Positions 1 through 8,512 are shown, counted from the first letter of the stretch. The stretch is DNA of 64,000 bases from Melioribacter roseus (GCA_020724265.1 DYHH01000001.1:130674-194673), one strand, 5' to 3'. Notes: generated by a model from the sequence alone, not told the origin. Program-made: numbers and translations.

Positions 1-1
1 A

Positions 2-514
2 TCTTCTTACGATATTCTACTTGAACTTCAAAAGGAATTTGAAAATTGTGATGACCTTTCTAAATTAATTTCGTTAAAAGAAAAACTTGGCTTAAAGGAT
101 GTGAAAGTGATTGAGAAAAATGAACCACAAATGAAATTCCGGCATTTCATTATCGAAAATAAATATCATGTATTTGTCGGGCGCGACAGTAAAAGCAATG
201 ATTATCTTTCAACAAAATTTGCAAAACAAAATGATTATTGGTTTCATGCACGCGGTTATGCCGGCTCACACGTGCTTCTTAGAGTTGACAATCCCAAGGA
301 AGGTGTACCAAAAAATATTATAAAAAATGCCGCGTCAATTGCCGCATATTTCAGCAAAGCTAAAACTGCCGGAACCGCACCGGTCGCATATACATTTGCT
401 AAATTTGTTACAAAACGCAAAGGTATGGAGCCGGGTAAAGTTATGATGCAAAAAGAGAATGTGTTGCTGGTTAAACCTGAAATCCCTAATAATTCAATCC
501 AAGTTGAAGATTGA
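2..514 (+). CDS. rqcH: RqcH/NFACT family protein, C-terminal part (5' end outside window)
   Basis: The reading frame is open from the first bases of the window, so this is the 3' part of a longer gene. The visible residues form the NFACT-R (DUF814) domain: a 'VGRDSKSNDYLSTKF' segment, then 'DYWFHARGYAGSHVLLR', then the 'YTFAKFVTKRKGMEPGKVM' region. In the family (bacterial RqcH, eukaryotic NEMF/Rqc2) this domain binds obstructed large ribosomal subunits and works with tRNA in alanine tailing. The coiled-coil hairpin normally preceding it is only just entered at the window start. Function is by family; the missing N-terminal NFACT-N domain cannot be checked. Confidence 0.85.
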   Translation, partial: SSYDILLELQKEFENCDDLSKLISLKEKLGLKDVKVIEKNEPQMKFRHFIIENKYHVFVGRDSKSNDYLSTKFAKQNDYWFHARGYAGSHVLLRVDNPKEGVPKNIIKNAASIAAYFSKAKTAGTAPVAYTFAKFVTKRKGMEPGKVMMQKENVLLVKPEIPNNSIQVED

Positions 515-538
515 CAGAAAAATTACCGTAATTTGTTT

Positions 539-640
539 TGTAAAGCGACGATCCTTCGTCGCTTACCCTAACTTCTTGTTAACTCCAAAGCAAGTGACCA
601 AAGTCGTCAGACTTCGACTCAACGAGATGGTCGATTTACA
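539..640. repeat. Inverted-repeat intergenic element, copy 1 (102 bp)
   Basis: The element starts TGTAAAGCGAC and ends GTCGATTTACA, i.e. terminal inverted repeats of 11 bp with one mismatch. Its left end contains a 9-bp perfect hairpin (AAGCGACGA, TCCT, TCGTCGCTT). The interior closely matches the element at 2426-2504. It lies between convergent genes. Confidence 0.7.
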
Positions 641-641
641 A

Positions 642-1565
642 TTAGAAGATTCTTTTTTTACGAATTGTTAATAATGAAGAAAAACTTTCTTTTTTTTCTT
701 CCGAAAGAAAACTGATATCAATCAACCTTTCCCATTTTTCAAAAACTGCTGAAAACTTTTCCAAGCTTTTTTGTATAACTTTTTCAGTTAATCCGCACAC
801 TTCTTTGCCGAAATAATCGACTAAGTCAGATTTGCTTAAATTATTTTTTCTTCCTCTTATCGGTAAAGCAATTTCTTCTTGTGCATTTTTCAGGACAATA
901 CTAGTATTTACCAAATCGTAGAATGGGGAGAATTCTATCTTGTCGTCTTTTCTAATTAGTGAAAAGTTTTTTAAATGCTGATCCTCATTACCGATTAGAA
1001 AATTGAATAAAGTTAACTCAAACAATTTTAGATTTTCCACCAAAGGAAAGGTGCAAAACTGATCGACAACTTGCACAACTTTTTCCATACTTGATTTGTA
1101 CTTTGTATTGCGTGAAGCACCGGATAATTGTGCAAAATCTTCAACTGCAATTTTTTTGTGTCTTCCTGTTCTGTCAAATCTTTTAACGAAGTAAGTAAGT
1201 GAATTATCTTTTCCGTATATCATTCCGTGTAAAGGAATGTTAAACCCAACTGTTTCTGCAAGACGCATTGTTAAATCTTCATTTTGCGGTACTTCTTCGT
1301 AAATATCGTTAGGAGGTTTAAAAATATATAGTCCTTTTTTATCTACAATTTCAAACTTACTTTCACCCACATTTAAAAATGCGCTTAACTTTGGCTGCAC
1401 ACCCTGGATTGACATCTTTGGCATTCTAGATACTGTTTCTTTTAGCAGCTCTTCTTTTGTATAGTTCAGATCATTTAATTTATCTAAATTTCTGGAGAGC
1501 AACTTTAATCCACTGTTTGAGTATCTATTTTTAGTTTTTTCGTATGTGATGGGACAGCGGTTCAT
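642..1565 (-). CDS. hipT: HipT-like Ser/Thr kinase toxin (HipA without N-subdomain 1)
   Basis: This 307-aa protein carries the HipA-type kinase core. Visible elements are the glycine-rich/phosphorylation loop 'MSIQGVQPK', the nucleotide-binding lysine in 'YIFKPP', the catalytic loop 'GNEDQHLKNFSL' (Asp and Asn present) and the metal-binding 'PFYDLVNT'. Full-length HipA is about 440 aa; the missing N-terminal subdomain is encoded separately by the preceding gene. That is the layout of the tripartite HipBST systems, in which HipT phosphorylates an aminoacyl-tRNA synthetase. Start and upstream stop overlap as ATGA, implying translational coupling. All catalytic residues look intact, so the kinase is probably active. 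The exact target cannot be read from sequence. Confidence 0.85.
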   Translation of the reverse strand: MNRCPITYEKTKNRYSNSGLKLLSRNLDKLNDLNYTKEELLKETVSRMPKMSIQGVQPKLSAFLNVGESKFEIVDKKGLYIFKPPNDIYEEVPQNEDLTMRLAETVGFNIPLHGMIYGKDNSLTYFVKRFDRTGRHKKIAVEDFAQLSGASRNTKYKSSMEKVVQVVDQFCTFPLVENLKLFELTLFNFLIGNEDQHLKNFSLIRKDDKIEFSPFYDLVNTSIVLKNAQEEIALPIRGRKNNLSKSDLVDYFGKEVCGLTEKVIQKSLEKFSAVFEKWERLIDISFLSEEKKESFSSLLTIRKKRIF

Positions 1566-1873
1566 TTCAATTCCTCAACAGTAACAGAACCGACTAAGTC
1601 CTCACCAACAAATATTAGCTGTGAAAAAAGATCATTAGAATCAATTTTCGCCGTACGTAATAAATTCTCCAGCATTATACCTTCAGGCAAAAGACCTTCA
1701 AAAAAAGGGGGGAAAGCATCGAATGAGAATTCTTTTTGGTTAACCGGCATAGTTAATGAAACCGGCTTACCCTCATAATCTTCAAAATAGATGAACCTAT
1801 ATTCATTGTTCATTTTTAACTCAATCAATTCTCCGGCGGGTTTGCCGTAATTATATATTTTAGCTCTCCTCAT
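1562..1873 (-). CDS. hipS: HipS-like small protein (HipA N-subdomain 1)
   Basis: This 103-aa protein matches the Couple_hipA / HipA N-terminal subdomain: 'AKIYNYGKPAGELIEL' at the start, then 'SLTMPVNQKEFSFDAFPPFFEGLLPEGIMLENLLR', which resembles the P-F-F-x-G-L-L-P-E-G motif of HipA N-termini. In HipBST systems the stand-alone HipS acts as the antitoxin while HipB boosts its effect. The gene overlaps hipB by 14 nt and hipT by 4 nt, so all three should be made from one transcript. The alternative, a HipA gene split by a recent frameshift, is less likely because each ORF has its own ATG and both junctions are clean overlaps. Confidence 0.8.
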   Translation of the reverse strand: MRRAKIYNYGKPAGELIELKMNNEYRFIYFEDYEGKPVSLTMPVNQKEFSFDAFPPFFEGLLPEGIMLENLLRTAKIDSNDLFSQLIFVGEDLVGSVTVEELK

Positions 1874-2090
1874 TTATTGCTTGGTCTCCGTCAATTAGTC
1901 GGCTTTCAATTTTTAGTTTTATGTTGAGTGCTTTCAGAACTTTAAGCAGCGAATTAAACTGAACTGTCTCTTTACCTTTTTCAATATCAAAAATAACCGT
2001 TTTGCCCAACCCGGATAGATCAGCTAATTCTTTTTGAGTAAGCCCTGCTTTCTTTCGATGAGATTTTATGATATCAGCTAACTTTTTCAT
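1860..2090 (-). CDS. hipB: HipB-like Xre-family antitoxin/repressor
   Basis: This 76-aa HTH_3 (Cro/C1) protein has 'LADIIKSHRKKAGLTQKELADLSGLGKTVIFDIEKGK', in which the recognition helix spans roughly residues 26-36, followed by 'LLKVLKALNIKLKIE'. The size and fold fit HipB. It is the first gene of the operon and therefore the likely autorepressor: three palindromic sites lie upstream, the nearest touching the start codon and covering the AAGG ribosome binding site. Confidence 0.85.
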   Translation of the reverse strand: MKKLADIIKSHRKKAGLTQKELADLSGLGKTVIFDIEKGKETVQFNSLLKVLKALNIKLKIESRLIDGDQAINEES

Positions 2091-2110
2091 TTTACTGCCT
2101 TGACGGTAAA
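2091..2110. promoter_or_regulatory. HipB operator-like palindrome, site 1
   Basis: TTTAC, 10-bp spacer, GTAAA. The site abuts the hipB ATG and covers its ribosome binding site, so binding could block both transcription and ribosome loading. HipB binding is inferred from position and from the two further copies. Confidence 0.6.
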
Positions 2111-2161
2111 TATAATCGTTTTATTCTAATATAGTGTTAATATTTATTTAAAGCAATATAA

Positions 2162-2181
2162 ATTACTGCGTAGGCGGTAAA
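2162..2181. promoter_or_regulatory. HipB operator-like palindrome, site 2
   Basis: ATTAC-TGC...CG-GTAAA with the same 10-bp spacer as site 1. Its first base is exactly 71 bp upstream of that of site 1. Confidence 0.6.
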
Positions 2182-2232
2182 TACTTGCGAATACAATTTT
2201 TGTTGAACGGAAATCTAAAAAGACAGAAATAA

Positions 2233-2252
2233 AATACTGCTAATACGGTAAA
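2233..2252. promoter_or_regulatory. HipB operator-like palindrome, site 3
   Basis: AATAC-TGC...CG-GTAAA, again with a 10-bp spacer and 71 bp from site 2. The DNA between the three sites is not repeated, so only the sites are conserved. Confidence 0.55.
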
Positions 2253-2425
2253 TATATTTGTTTACTTTATATTCTTTAAGTTCTAAAATATAGATGTATA
2301 ACAAATATGTTAAATATCTATGCTTGTCTATTAAGCTGTTGTCTATGGATAATTCTACTTATGAATGAAATTTGCTTGTTAATTATTTTTTGGAAGCGTG
2401 TGAGATCTTTTTCTCAGTGGGAGAT

Positions 2426-2504
2426 TGTAAAGCGACGATCCCTCGTCGCTTACCCTAACTTTTTGTTAACCCCAAAGCAAGCGACCAAGGATGGTCGCTT
2501 TACA
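2426..2504. repeat. Inverted-repeat intergenic element, copy 2 (79 bp)
   Basis: Perfect 11-bp terminal inverted repeats TGTAAAGCGAC / GTCGCTTTACA. The interior follows copy 1 (539-640) base for base over most of its length. No coding capacity. The size and ends suit a MITE- or REP-like element. The rest of the 2253-2559 gap shows nothing recognisable. Confidence 0.75.
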
Positions 2505-2559
2505 GATTTCATGCTTCAAATTTGTTTAACATTTCGGATTTAGAAATTGAAATTTGCTT

Positions 2560-3384
2560 TTAAACTCTTCCCTTCCAACCACTCATACTTTTATGAATAC
2601 CGAGCATCACAATAACTTTTTGAAAAAGTTTATCGGGTAAAATTCCTCTGAACAAAACAGCAAGCCGGACAGTTCTCGGTCGCTTAATACAGGACTTCTC
2701 TTTTTTAAGTGCGTCATTAACAATTGCATTGGCAATTACATCATGTGATTTTACTAACGGTACAATTAGATTGCCGAGAAAATTAAGTTTTGCACCTTCA
2801 AACATACCTTTGGCTAAATAACTCGGGTGAATTGAACTAAACTTTACACCCTTTTTATTTTTAGTAAGTGCTTCAAATCTCATGGATTCGGTGAAACCCC
2901 AAACCGCCCATTTTGTAGCAGTATACACAGCCATTTCTGAAACACCTAACATACTGGATGCTGAAGAAATGTTAACAAAAAATCCTTCATTTCTTTCATA
3001 CATATCATCAATAAATGCTTTTGTAGTGTAAATCAATGAAGTCAAATTTACATTAATTGTCTGTTCCCATGCGTCATCACTTACTTCATTTAAGTAACCG
3101 CCTTTTACAAATCCCGCATTGTTTATCACAATATCTACTTTACCCATTTCACTTTTGGCTGCAACAGCAGAAGCATAAACTTCGTTTTTATTAGTAACGT
3201 CACATTTGTGAAAGAAAAGTCGATCAGAATATTTTAACAATCCTTTTTTGGCATTTTCTATTGCGCCCTCATTTATATCCCATACGTTTACTTTACAACC
3301 TTCTTCTAAAAGTCTTTTAGTCGTCGCAAGACCAATTCCCATAGCGCCGCCCGTTACAACCACATTTTTGTTTTCTAATTTCAT
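2560..3384 (-). CDS. Short-chain dehydrogenase/reductase (SDR)
   Basis: Classical SDR, about 274 aa. The cofactor motif 'TGGAMGIG' is at residues 12-19, 'NNAG' follows the fourth strand, and the active-site pair is 'YTATK' with an upstream Ser in 'NISSASSMLG'. 'DINEG' after the second strand suggests NAD(H) preference because an Asp ends beta-2. The ATG at 3384 was chosen, with GAG 8 nt upstream; a TTG at 3396 would add four residues. The substrate cannot be predicted. The C-terminal 60 residues are basic and may contact membrane or lipid substrates, as in many SDRs annotated for fatty alcohols; this last point is inference. Confidence 0.85.
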   Translation of the reverse strand: MKLENKNVVVTGGAMGIGLATTKRLLEEGCKVNVWDINEGAIENAKKGLLKYSDRLFFHKCDVTNKNEVYASAVAAKSEMGKVDIVINNAGFVKGGYLNEVSDDAWEQTINVNLTSLIYTTKAFIDDMYERNEGFFVNISSASSMLGVSEMAVYTATKWAVWGFTESMRFEALTKNKKGVKFSSIHPSYLAKGMFEGAKLNFLGNLIVPLVKSHDVIANAIVNDALKKEKSCIKRPRTVRLAVLFRGILPDKLFQKVIVMLGIHKSMSGWKGRV

Positions 3385-3446
3385 TTTAACACTCAATAAT
3401 TTTTTATACTTTTCAATTTAATAAAATAAACAATATAAGAATACTC

Positions 3447-3962
3447 ATGCTAAACAATATTAGATGGAAGTCTCTGTTATACATAGTATTAGTTTCTCTC
3501 TTTCTAGGTTTTACTTACAATTATCTTTCTCCAAATGGGATTCCATTAGTGAAAGAAGTTATAGAATTTGGAGTTTATGATGAAGATGAGATAACTATAA
3601 ATAATACAGGCGATCTCGATTTTACAAACATCAAACTGATAGATTTGGAGAACGCATTTAAGCTATATAACAAAGGTATAAAATTTGTCGATGTTCGTGA
3701 TCAGTGGGATTATTCCGATGGTCATGTATTAGGTTCAATTAATCTACCTGAAGTTGAATTCTCTCCTCAACATAATTCGCTTTCTTTGTTATCGAAAGAT
3801 GAATCATTAATTCTTTATTGCTCCAGCGATGACTGCGGATTAAGCAAAAAAGTAGCCGTTGAACTTTTAAAACTCGGATATAAATCATTATTTGTGTTTG
3901 AAGAAGGTTGGGAGACTTGGCGTGACGCCGGTTACCCGGTTGAATTTGGAGGTGAATTTTAA
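3447..3962 (+). CDS. Membrane-anchored rhodanese-domain protein
   Basis: 171 aa. One N-terminal membrane segment (about residues 10-27) is followed by a linker and a rhodanese domain: 'FVDVRDQWDYSDGHVLGSINLP' and the active-site loop 'YCSSDDCGLSKK', whose first Cys is the expected persulfide-bearing residue, then 'EEGWETWRDAGYPVE'. Topology suggests the domain is periplasmic. It heads a rightward operon and overlaps the next gene by one base (TAATG). Pairing with a MauE-like protein suggests a role in thiol/sulfur handling at the membrane; that role is inference. Confidence 0.85.
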   Translation: MLNNIRWKSLLYIVLVSLFLGFTYNYLSPNGIPLVKEVIEFGVYDEDEITINNTGDLDFTNIKLIDLENAFKLYNKGIKFVDVRDQWDYSDGHVLGSINLPEVEFSPQHNSLSLLSKDESLILYCSSDDCGLSKKVAVELLKLGYKSLFVFEEGWETWRDAGYPVEFGGEF

Positions 3963-4411
3963 TGAAACATTTAACAAATAAATATATTCTGTTGACTGCT
4001 AAATTTTTTATTGGGTACATCTTCATTCTTGCTGGAATTGAAAAAATAGCCGATCCATCCGGATTCTCCAATTCGATTGAAAATTATCAATTATTACCTA
4101 ACCTATTTATAAACTTTTTTGCGATCGCTTTACCATGGATAGAGGTCGTGTGCGGGATCTTACTTATATTTAATAAATATGTAAAAGAGAATTCTTTTAT
4201 TTTTATCTCCTTGATGTCAGCCTTTACTATCATGATCTTCATCGCAGTTCTCAGAGGTTTGGATATAGATTGCGGATGCTTTGGAACTAATAATTCTCAA
4301 AATGTAGGAATAGTAAAAATTATTGAAAATCTGGGACTGATAATTTTAGGAATGTATGTTTTTGTTTATCATGAAAAAATTAATAAATCAATACCTCTTG
4401 AAAAAGTGTAA
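3962..4411 (+). CDS. MauE/DoxX-family membrane protein
   Basis: 149 aa, four predicted membrane helices. The start 'FFIGYIFILAGIEKIADP' is the typical DoxX/MauE opening. The 'DIDCGCFG' motif after the third helix is the C-x-C motif of MauE-like proteins, which are tied to disulfide or quinone chemistry at the membrane. It overlaps its neighbours by one base on both sides (TAATG). No methylamine dehydrogenase gene is nearby, so a methylamine role is unlikely. Confidence 0.8.
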   Translation: MKHLTNKYILLTAKFFIGYIFILAGIEKIADPSGFSNSIENYQLLPNLFINFFAIALPWIEVVCGILLIFNKYVKENSFIFISLMSAFTIMIFIAVLRGLDIDCGCFGTNNSQNVGIVKIIENLGLIILGMYVFVYHEKINKSIPLEKV

Positions 4412-5442
4412 TGAAAATTGATAATTCCTCTATAAAAAAAATACTCATGATTAAATTCAGAGGAATCGGTGATGTAATTCTTTCTACGGTTGTTTTAGAA
4501 AACCTCAAGAGAAATTTTCCAAATGCTTCGATTGATTATTTAACTGAAAAACCGAGTGATCAACTTTTAAACTTACTTGATGCGATAAGCAATGTTCATC
4601 TTTTTACTGACAAGAGTTTATCCGGAAGATTTAAGCTCATCCGTAAAATTCGAAAAGAAAAGTATGATCTAATTTTTGATTTTTATGCGAATCCATTCAC
4701 TGCACAAATAACATTTTTAAGCAGAGCAAAGTACAGAGCCGGTTTTCCCTATCGTGGAAGAAAATATGCATACAATTTATTTGGACCCGAAGAGCGCGGG
4801 AAATTTCATGCAGCCGATTTGCACTTAGAATTTCTGAAGAAGATTGGTTTATCTGTTACCACACGCAATCTAAAATTAAAAATTGACGATGAATCCATTT
4901 CATTTGCTCGACAGTTTTTTGAAAATACATTTTCACAAAAAGATTTTGTAATTGGAATCTCCCCAAGCGGAGGATGGAAATCAAAAAAATGTGATCCAAT
5001 TAAATTTGCCGAAATTGCAGATGCTTCAGCACAAAAATATAACGCTAAAATTCTGATTGTCTGGGGACCGGGAGATGAGAACGACACTGATGAAATTATT
5101 CGGTTGATGAAATCAAATGCAACAAAAGCCCCCGTTACTAATATCAAACAAATGGCTTCTTTAATCTCTCAGTGTAAAATATTGATTGCTAATGACAGCG
5201 GTCCAATGCACATTTCTACTGCAATTGGAACGCCCACATTAAGTTTGCACGGTCCAACTGATCCAAATCTTCAAGGTCCTTATGGCAGTAAACATAAATG
5301 GATAATTAAAAGTGATTTACATTGTATTATTTGCAATAAACTTGAGTGTCCTTACAACCATGAATGTTTTTTAGAATTAGATGTTGACGATGTTTTATCA
5401 AAAGTTGATAAGCTGATTGAAAAAAACAATATTGCTTTATGA
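4411..5442 (+). CDS. Glycosyltransferase family 9 (heptosyltransferase-like), first of three
   Basis: 343 aa, GT-B fold of family GT9. N-terminal 'KILMIKFRGIGDVILSTVVLENLK' is the usual strand-loop-helix. 'IGISPSGGWKSKKCDPIKFAEIA' opens the donor-binding half, and 'ANDSGPMHISTAIGTPTLSLHGPTDP' is the conserved C-terminal motif. The C-terminus has the cysteine set H-C-x2-C-x4-C-x5-C, shared with the third GT9 of the operon. Such enzymes transfer heptose or related sugars from ADP-sugars to lipopolysaccharide core. Acceptor and donor are not predictable. It overlaps the next gene by 4 nt. Confidence 0.85.
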   Translation: MKIDNSSIKKILMIKFRGIGDVILSTVVLENLKRNFPNASIDYLTEKPSDQLLNLLDAISNVHLFTDKSLSGRFKLIRKIRKEKYDLIFDFYANPFTAQITFLSRAKYRAGFPYRGRKYAYNLFGPEERGKFHAADLHLEFLKKIGLSVTTRNLKLKIDDESISFARQFFENTFSQKDFVIGISPSGGWKSKKCDPIKFAEIADASAQKYNAKILIVWGPGDENDTDEIIRLMKSNATKAPVTNIKQMASLISQCKILIANDSGPMHISTAIGTPTLSLHGPTDPNLQGPYGSKHKWIIKSDLHCIICNKLECPYNHECFLELDVDDVLSKVDKLIEKNNIAL

Positions 5443-6512
5443 AAGAAATCGAAATATACCTTCGTAAATTGTTATTATCACTGTATTTGTTCTTTAGGAA
5501 AAGCGAGAGGATAAATACAGAGCTTATAATTTCAAGTAAAGATAAAATCTTATTGATAAGATTAAATCGCATTGGTGATGCATTAGTTACAACGCATGTA
5601 ATAAAGCACATTAAAGAACATACCGGGTGTGAAATTCATGTACTTGCCGATAGAAAGAATCATTTCATCTTTGAGAATGATGCGAATGTTGATAAAACAT
5701 TAGTTTTCCCGAAAAAGTTAAAAGAAATAAAATTATTGCATGAGCAAATAAATAATTCTAATTATCATGCATTGTTTGATTTACATGACGACGTTTCAAC
5801 TTCTGTTTCGTTCTTTATTGGATTGTTGAATGTAAAAAACAAAGTTGGATATAATAAAAAATCAAAAAAATTATTTACTCATCTTGTTCCCTATCTTGAT
5901 CCGACTAAACATCATGTAATGGAGCGTTCTTTACAATTCTTGAATTTTTTAAATATTCCATTTGACCAAAATAAAATTAAAGTAAACTATCAACCGACCA
6001 ATGAAGCTTTACAATATGCAGATGAATTAATAAACAATCTTTTTAATGAAAAGAAATTCTTGGTGGGTATTAATATTTCAGCCGGAAGCGAAGCACGTTT
6101 TTGGGGAATTGAAAGATATAAGAAATTGATTTCGTATTTTTCGAAGTACGATGTAAATATATTATTGTTTTCTTCTCCGTCTGAAATTGAGAAGGCAAAA
6201 CAAATTACAGAAAATGAAAAACTAATATCTGCAGAACCGACTTTTAAAAAAATGACAGCGGTGTTAAAACAAATTGATTTTTTATTTTCACCCGATACTT
6301 CTCTCGTTCACATTGCATCCAGTTATAATTTACCTGTATTTGGTATTTACATTAATTATAATACGGATCATGTAGTTTGGTATCCGTATAATACCGAACA
6401 CGAAATAATAATAACGGAAAAACCGAATTTCAACGAACTTGAGTTTGATTCAGTAATTAACAAATTAAAAATATTTTTCGAGCGTATTTATTATGGCAAA
6501 AGAAATTCCTAA
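5439..6512 (+). CDS. Glycosyltransferase family 9, second of three
   Basis: 357 aa. A basic N-terminal helix ('YLRKLLLSLYLFFRKSERI') precedes the GT9 core 'KILLIRLNRIGDALVTTHVIKHIKE'. The donor half begins 'VGINISAGSEARFWGIERYKKLI' and ends 'SPDTSLVHIASSYNLPVFGIYI'. Unlike its two neighbours it lacks the C-terminal cysteine cluster. The start overlaps the previous stop as ATGA, and the 3' end overlaps the next gene by 20 nt. Confidence 0.82.
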   Translation: MKEIEIYLRKLLLSLYLFFRKSERINTELIISSKDKILLIRLNRIGDALVTTHVIKHIKEHTGCEIHVLADRKNHFIFENDANVDKTLVFPKKLKEIKLLHEQINNSNYHALFDLHDDVSTSVSFFIGLLNVKNKVGYNKKSKKLFTHLVPYLDPTKHHVMERSLQFLNFLNIPFDQNKIKVNYQPTNEALQYADELINNLFNEKKFLVGINISAGSEARFWGIERYKKLISYFSKYDVNILLFSSPSEIEKAKQITENEKLISAEPTFKKMTAVLKQIDFLFSPDTSLVHIASSYNLPVFGIYINYNTDHVVWYPYNTEHEIIITEKPNFNELEFDSVINKLKIFFERIYYGKRNS

Positions 6513-7620
6513 TTGTAAACGATTTACCGGTTATAAACCTTGTTATCCCGATCATAACTGTTGGACAGATGGTTGCAAGGATAATATTTCTTTCGGCACA
6601 AAAATTCTCATAATTAATTTAGATGCAATGGGTGATGTTTTAATGACAACGGCTCAACTTGCAACCTTGAAGAAAGTTTATCCGGAATCTACAATTATGT
6701 GGGTGACGTTAAAAGTTGCTCATAAGTTATTGGAGAACAATCCGTTGATTGATAAAGTCTATGTTTATGATGCTGAATCAATTTCTATACTAAGTTCAAT
6801 GAAATTTGATCTGGTAATGAATGTTGATAAATCCCAGCGTTCGGGTTCATTAGCTATGCAAGTCGATGCTGAGAAAAGATTAGGTTTCGGAATAAATGAA
6901 AGAGGTCAAATTATTCCATTAAACAAAGGTGCCGAATATAATTATTTATTAGGGATGGATGATCATTTAAAATTCAAAGTCAATCAAAGAACTGGGCAAG
7001 ATTATTTATCTGAAACTTTTGAAATCCCATACGAAAGAAACGATTATGTCTTTGAATTTTCAAATTCAGAAAAGGAATACATACAAGAATACAAAAATGC
7101 AATTGGTATTACAGATAAAGATGAAATTGTTGGTTTTAATACAGGTTGTTCAAACTTGTATCCAAACAAAAAGATGACAATTGAACAACACCAAGTTCTT
7201 ATCGAAAGATTCTTAAAAACAAATAGATTTAAAGTTATGCTGCTCGGGGGACCGGAAGATACTGAACGGAATAATATTATTGCCGAACCTTTTGGAGATA
7301 GAATTATTAATTCACCCACAACAAATGGTGTTAGAAAAGGTGCTTGTTATGAAAGTATTCCTCAAGTTATAATAACCGGTGATTCTTTTGGTATGCATTT
7401 GGCGATAGCTCTAAAAAAGTATGTTATTGCTTGGTTCGGTTTGTCCTGCTGGACAGAAATCGATTTATACGAAAGAGGAGTTAAACTTATACCTGAAGGA
7501 TTATTCTGTGCTCCCTGCTGGAAGAAAGTTTGTCCTTATGAATTAGAATGTATTCAGATGATTGATCTTGATAAGATGTTTAATGAAACCGTAAAATATT
7601 TTGACAGCCTAAGAAAATAA
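6493..7620 (+). CDS. Glycosyltransferase family 9, third of three, with cysteine-rich ends
   Basis: 375 aa. The first 30 residues hold four cysteines ('NCKRFTGYKPCYPDHNCWTD' then GC) before the GT9 core 'KILIINLDAMGDVLMTTAQLATLKK'. The donor half has 'VGFNTGCSNLYPNKKMTIEQH' and 'ITGDSFGMHLAIALKKYVIAWFG'. The C-terminus carries C-x2-C-x4-C-x5-C ('FCAPCWKKVCPYELEC'). The Cys residues could form a metal or Fe-S site or disulfides. Two ends rich in Cys are seen in some unassigned GT9 proteins, but the purpose is not established. Confidence 0.82.
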   Translation: MAKEIPNCKRFTGYKPCYPDHNCWTDGCKDNISFGTKILIINLDAMGDVLMTTAQLATLKKVYPESTIMWVTLKVAHKLLENNPLIDKVYVYDAESISILSSMKFDLVMNVDKSQRSGSLAMQVDAEKRLGFGINERGQIIPLNKGAEYNYLLGMDDHLKFKVNQRTGQDYLSETFEIPYERNDYVFEFSNSEKEYIQEYKNAIGITDKDEIVGFNTGCSNLYPNKKMTIEQHQVLIERFLKTNRFKVMLLGGPEDTERNNIIAEPFGDRIINSPTTNGVRKGACYESIPQVIITGDSFGMHLAIALKKYVIAWFGLSCWTEIDLYERGVKLIPEGLFCAPCWKKVCPYELECIQMIDLDKMFNETVKYFDSLRK

Positions 7621-7621
7621 T

Positions 7622-8512
7622 ATGTTCGAAAGACTATCCATTGATGCTTGTTATGAAAACAAAAAACGTCCGTTAATCCTTGACGGAGCAATTGGAAGTT
7701 ATCTTCAAGAAACAAGTACTTTTGAAGCTACTTCAATGTGGTCAAGTCTGTTGAATATTTCACAAAAACAAAAAGTAATAACTTTACATAAAGAATACAT
7801 TGAAGCCGGTGCCGATATAATTACAACAAATACATTCAGAACGAATCCAACAGCTTATAAGAATGTTCAAATTGATCTAAGCAATCAAGAAATTGTAAGA
7901 CATTCGGTAAATCTAGCACATGAAGCACGAGGCAGTCGAAAAGTGATAATTGCCGGTTCAAATGCGCCCGCAGAAGATTGTTATCAAATTGAACGTACAT
8001 TATCGATCGAAGAATTATTTGATAATCACAAAAAGCATATTCAATATTTATGGGATGCCGGTGCTGATATAATCCTTAACGAAACATTCAGCCATTTCGA
8101 TGAAATTGAGATCGTATCGCAACTATGCTCAAGAAAAAATATTCCGTATATAACGAGTATATATTTCACCGACGAATTAAAGATTCTCAGTGGTGAAGAT
8201 ATTTATGATGTTATTAATTATTTAAAAGGATTTAACCCGGCTGCAATTGCATTAAATTGCATCTCAACACAAACATTTTCTAACATTGAGATTAAGAAAT
8301 TATCCGGTATAAAATGGGGATTCTATTTGAACTGCGGTTCCGGGAAAGTGACAGATCACAATATTAAGTGCGGAATAAAGCCGGAATATTATTCTGAATT
8401 TGTAAAAAAATATTTATTCGAAAATCCGTTATTTATTGGTTCTTGCTGTGGTTCTAATCCCACACACACTAAAGCTCTGAAGGACTTATTTGATGAAATA
8501 TATCGAGATTAA
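7622..8512 (+). CDS. Homocysteine S-methyltransferase family protein
   Basis: 296 aa, a stand-alone homocysteine-binding barrel. 'LILDGAIGSYLQ' is the N-terminal motif and 'GADIITTNTFRTNP' the second. The zinc ligands are Cys in 'IALNC' and the Cys pair in 'GSCCGSNPTHTKAL', all present. Members use S-methylmethionine, betaine or methylcobalamin-linked donors; the donor here is unknown. It begins two bases after the third GT9 stop and overlaps ispE by 20 nt, so it is co-translated with unrelated-looking partners. Confidence 0.85.
   Translation: MFERLSIDACYENKKRPLILDGAIGSYLQETSTFEATSMWSSLLNISQKQKVITLHKEYIEAGADIITTNTFRTNPTAYKNVQIDLSNQEIVRHSVNLAHEARGSRKVIIAGSNAPAEDCYQIERTLSIEELFDNHKKHIQYLWDAGADIILNETFSHFDEIEIVSQLCSRKNIPYITSIYFTDELKILSGEDIYDVINYLKGFNPAAIALNCISTQTFSNIEIKKLSGIKWGFYLNCGSGKVTDHNIKCGIKPEYYSEFVKKYLFENPLFIGSCCGSNPTHTKALKDLFDEIYRD

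Noticed and set aside
459-671. 70-codon plus-strand ORF
   Set aside because: It overlaps the end of the rqcH frame and runs through inverted-repeat element 1; no ribosome binding site and no protein-like composition.
1562-1873. HipA gene broken by a frameshift
   Set aside because: Both parts have their own start codons with clean 4- and 14-bp overlaps and intact motifs, matching the natural HipBST layout.
2307-2543. 78-codon plus-strand ORF
   Set aside because: Its second half is translated inverted-repeat element 2, and its end resembles the ORF at 459-671 only because of the repeat.
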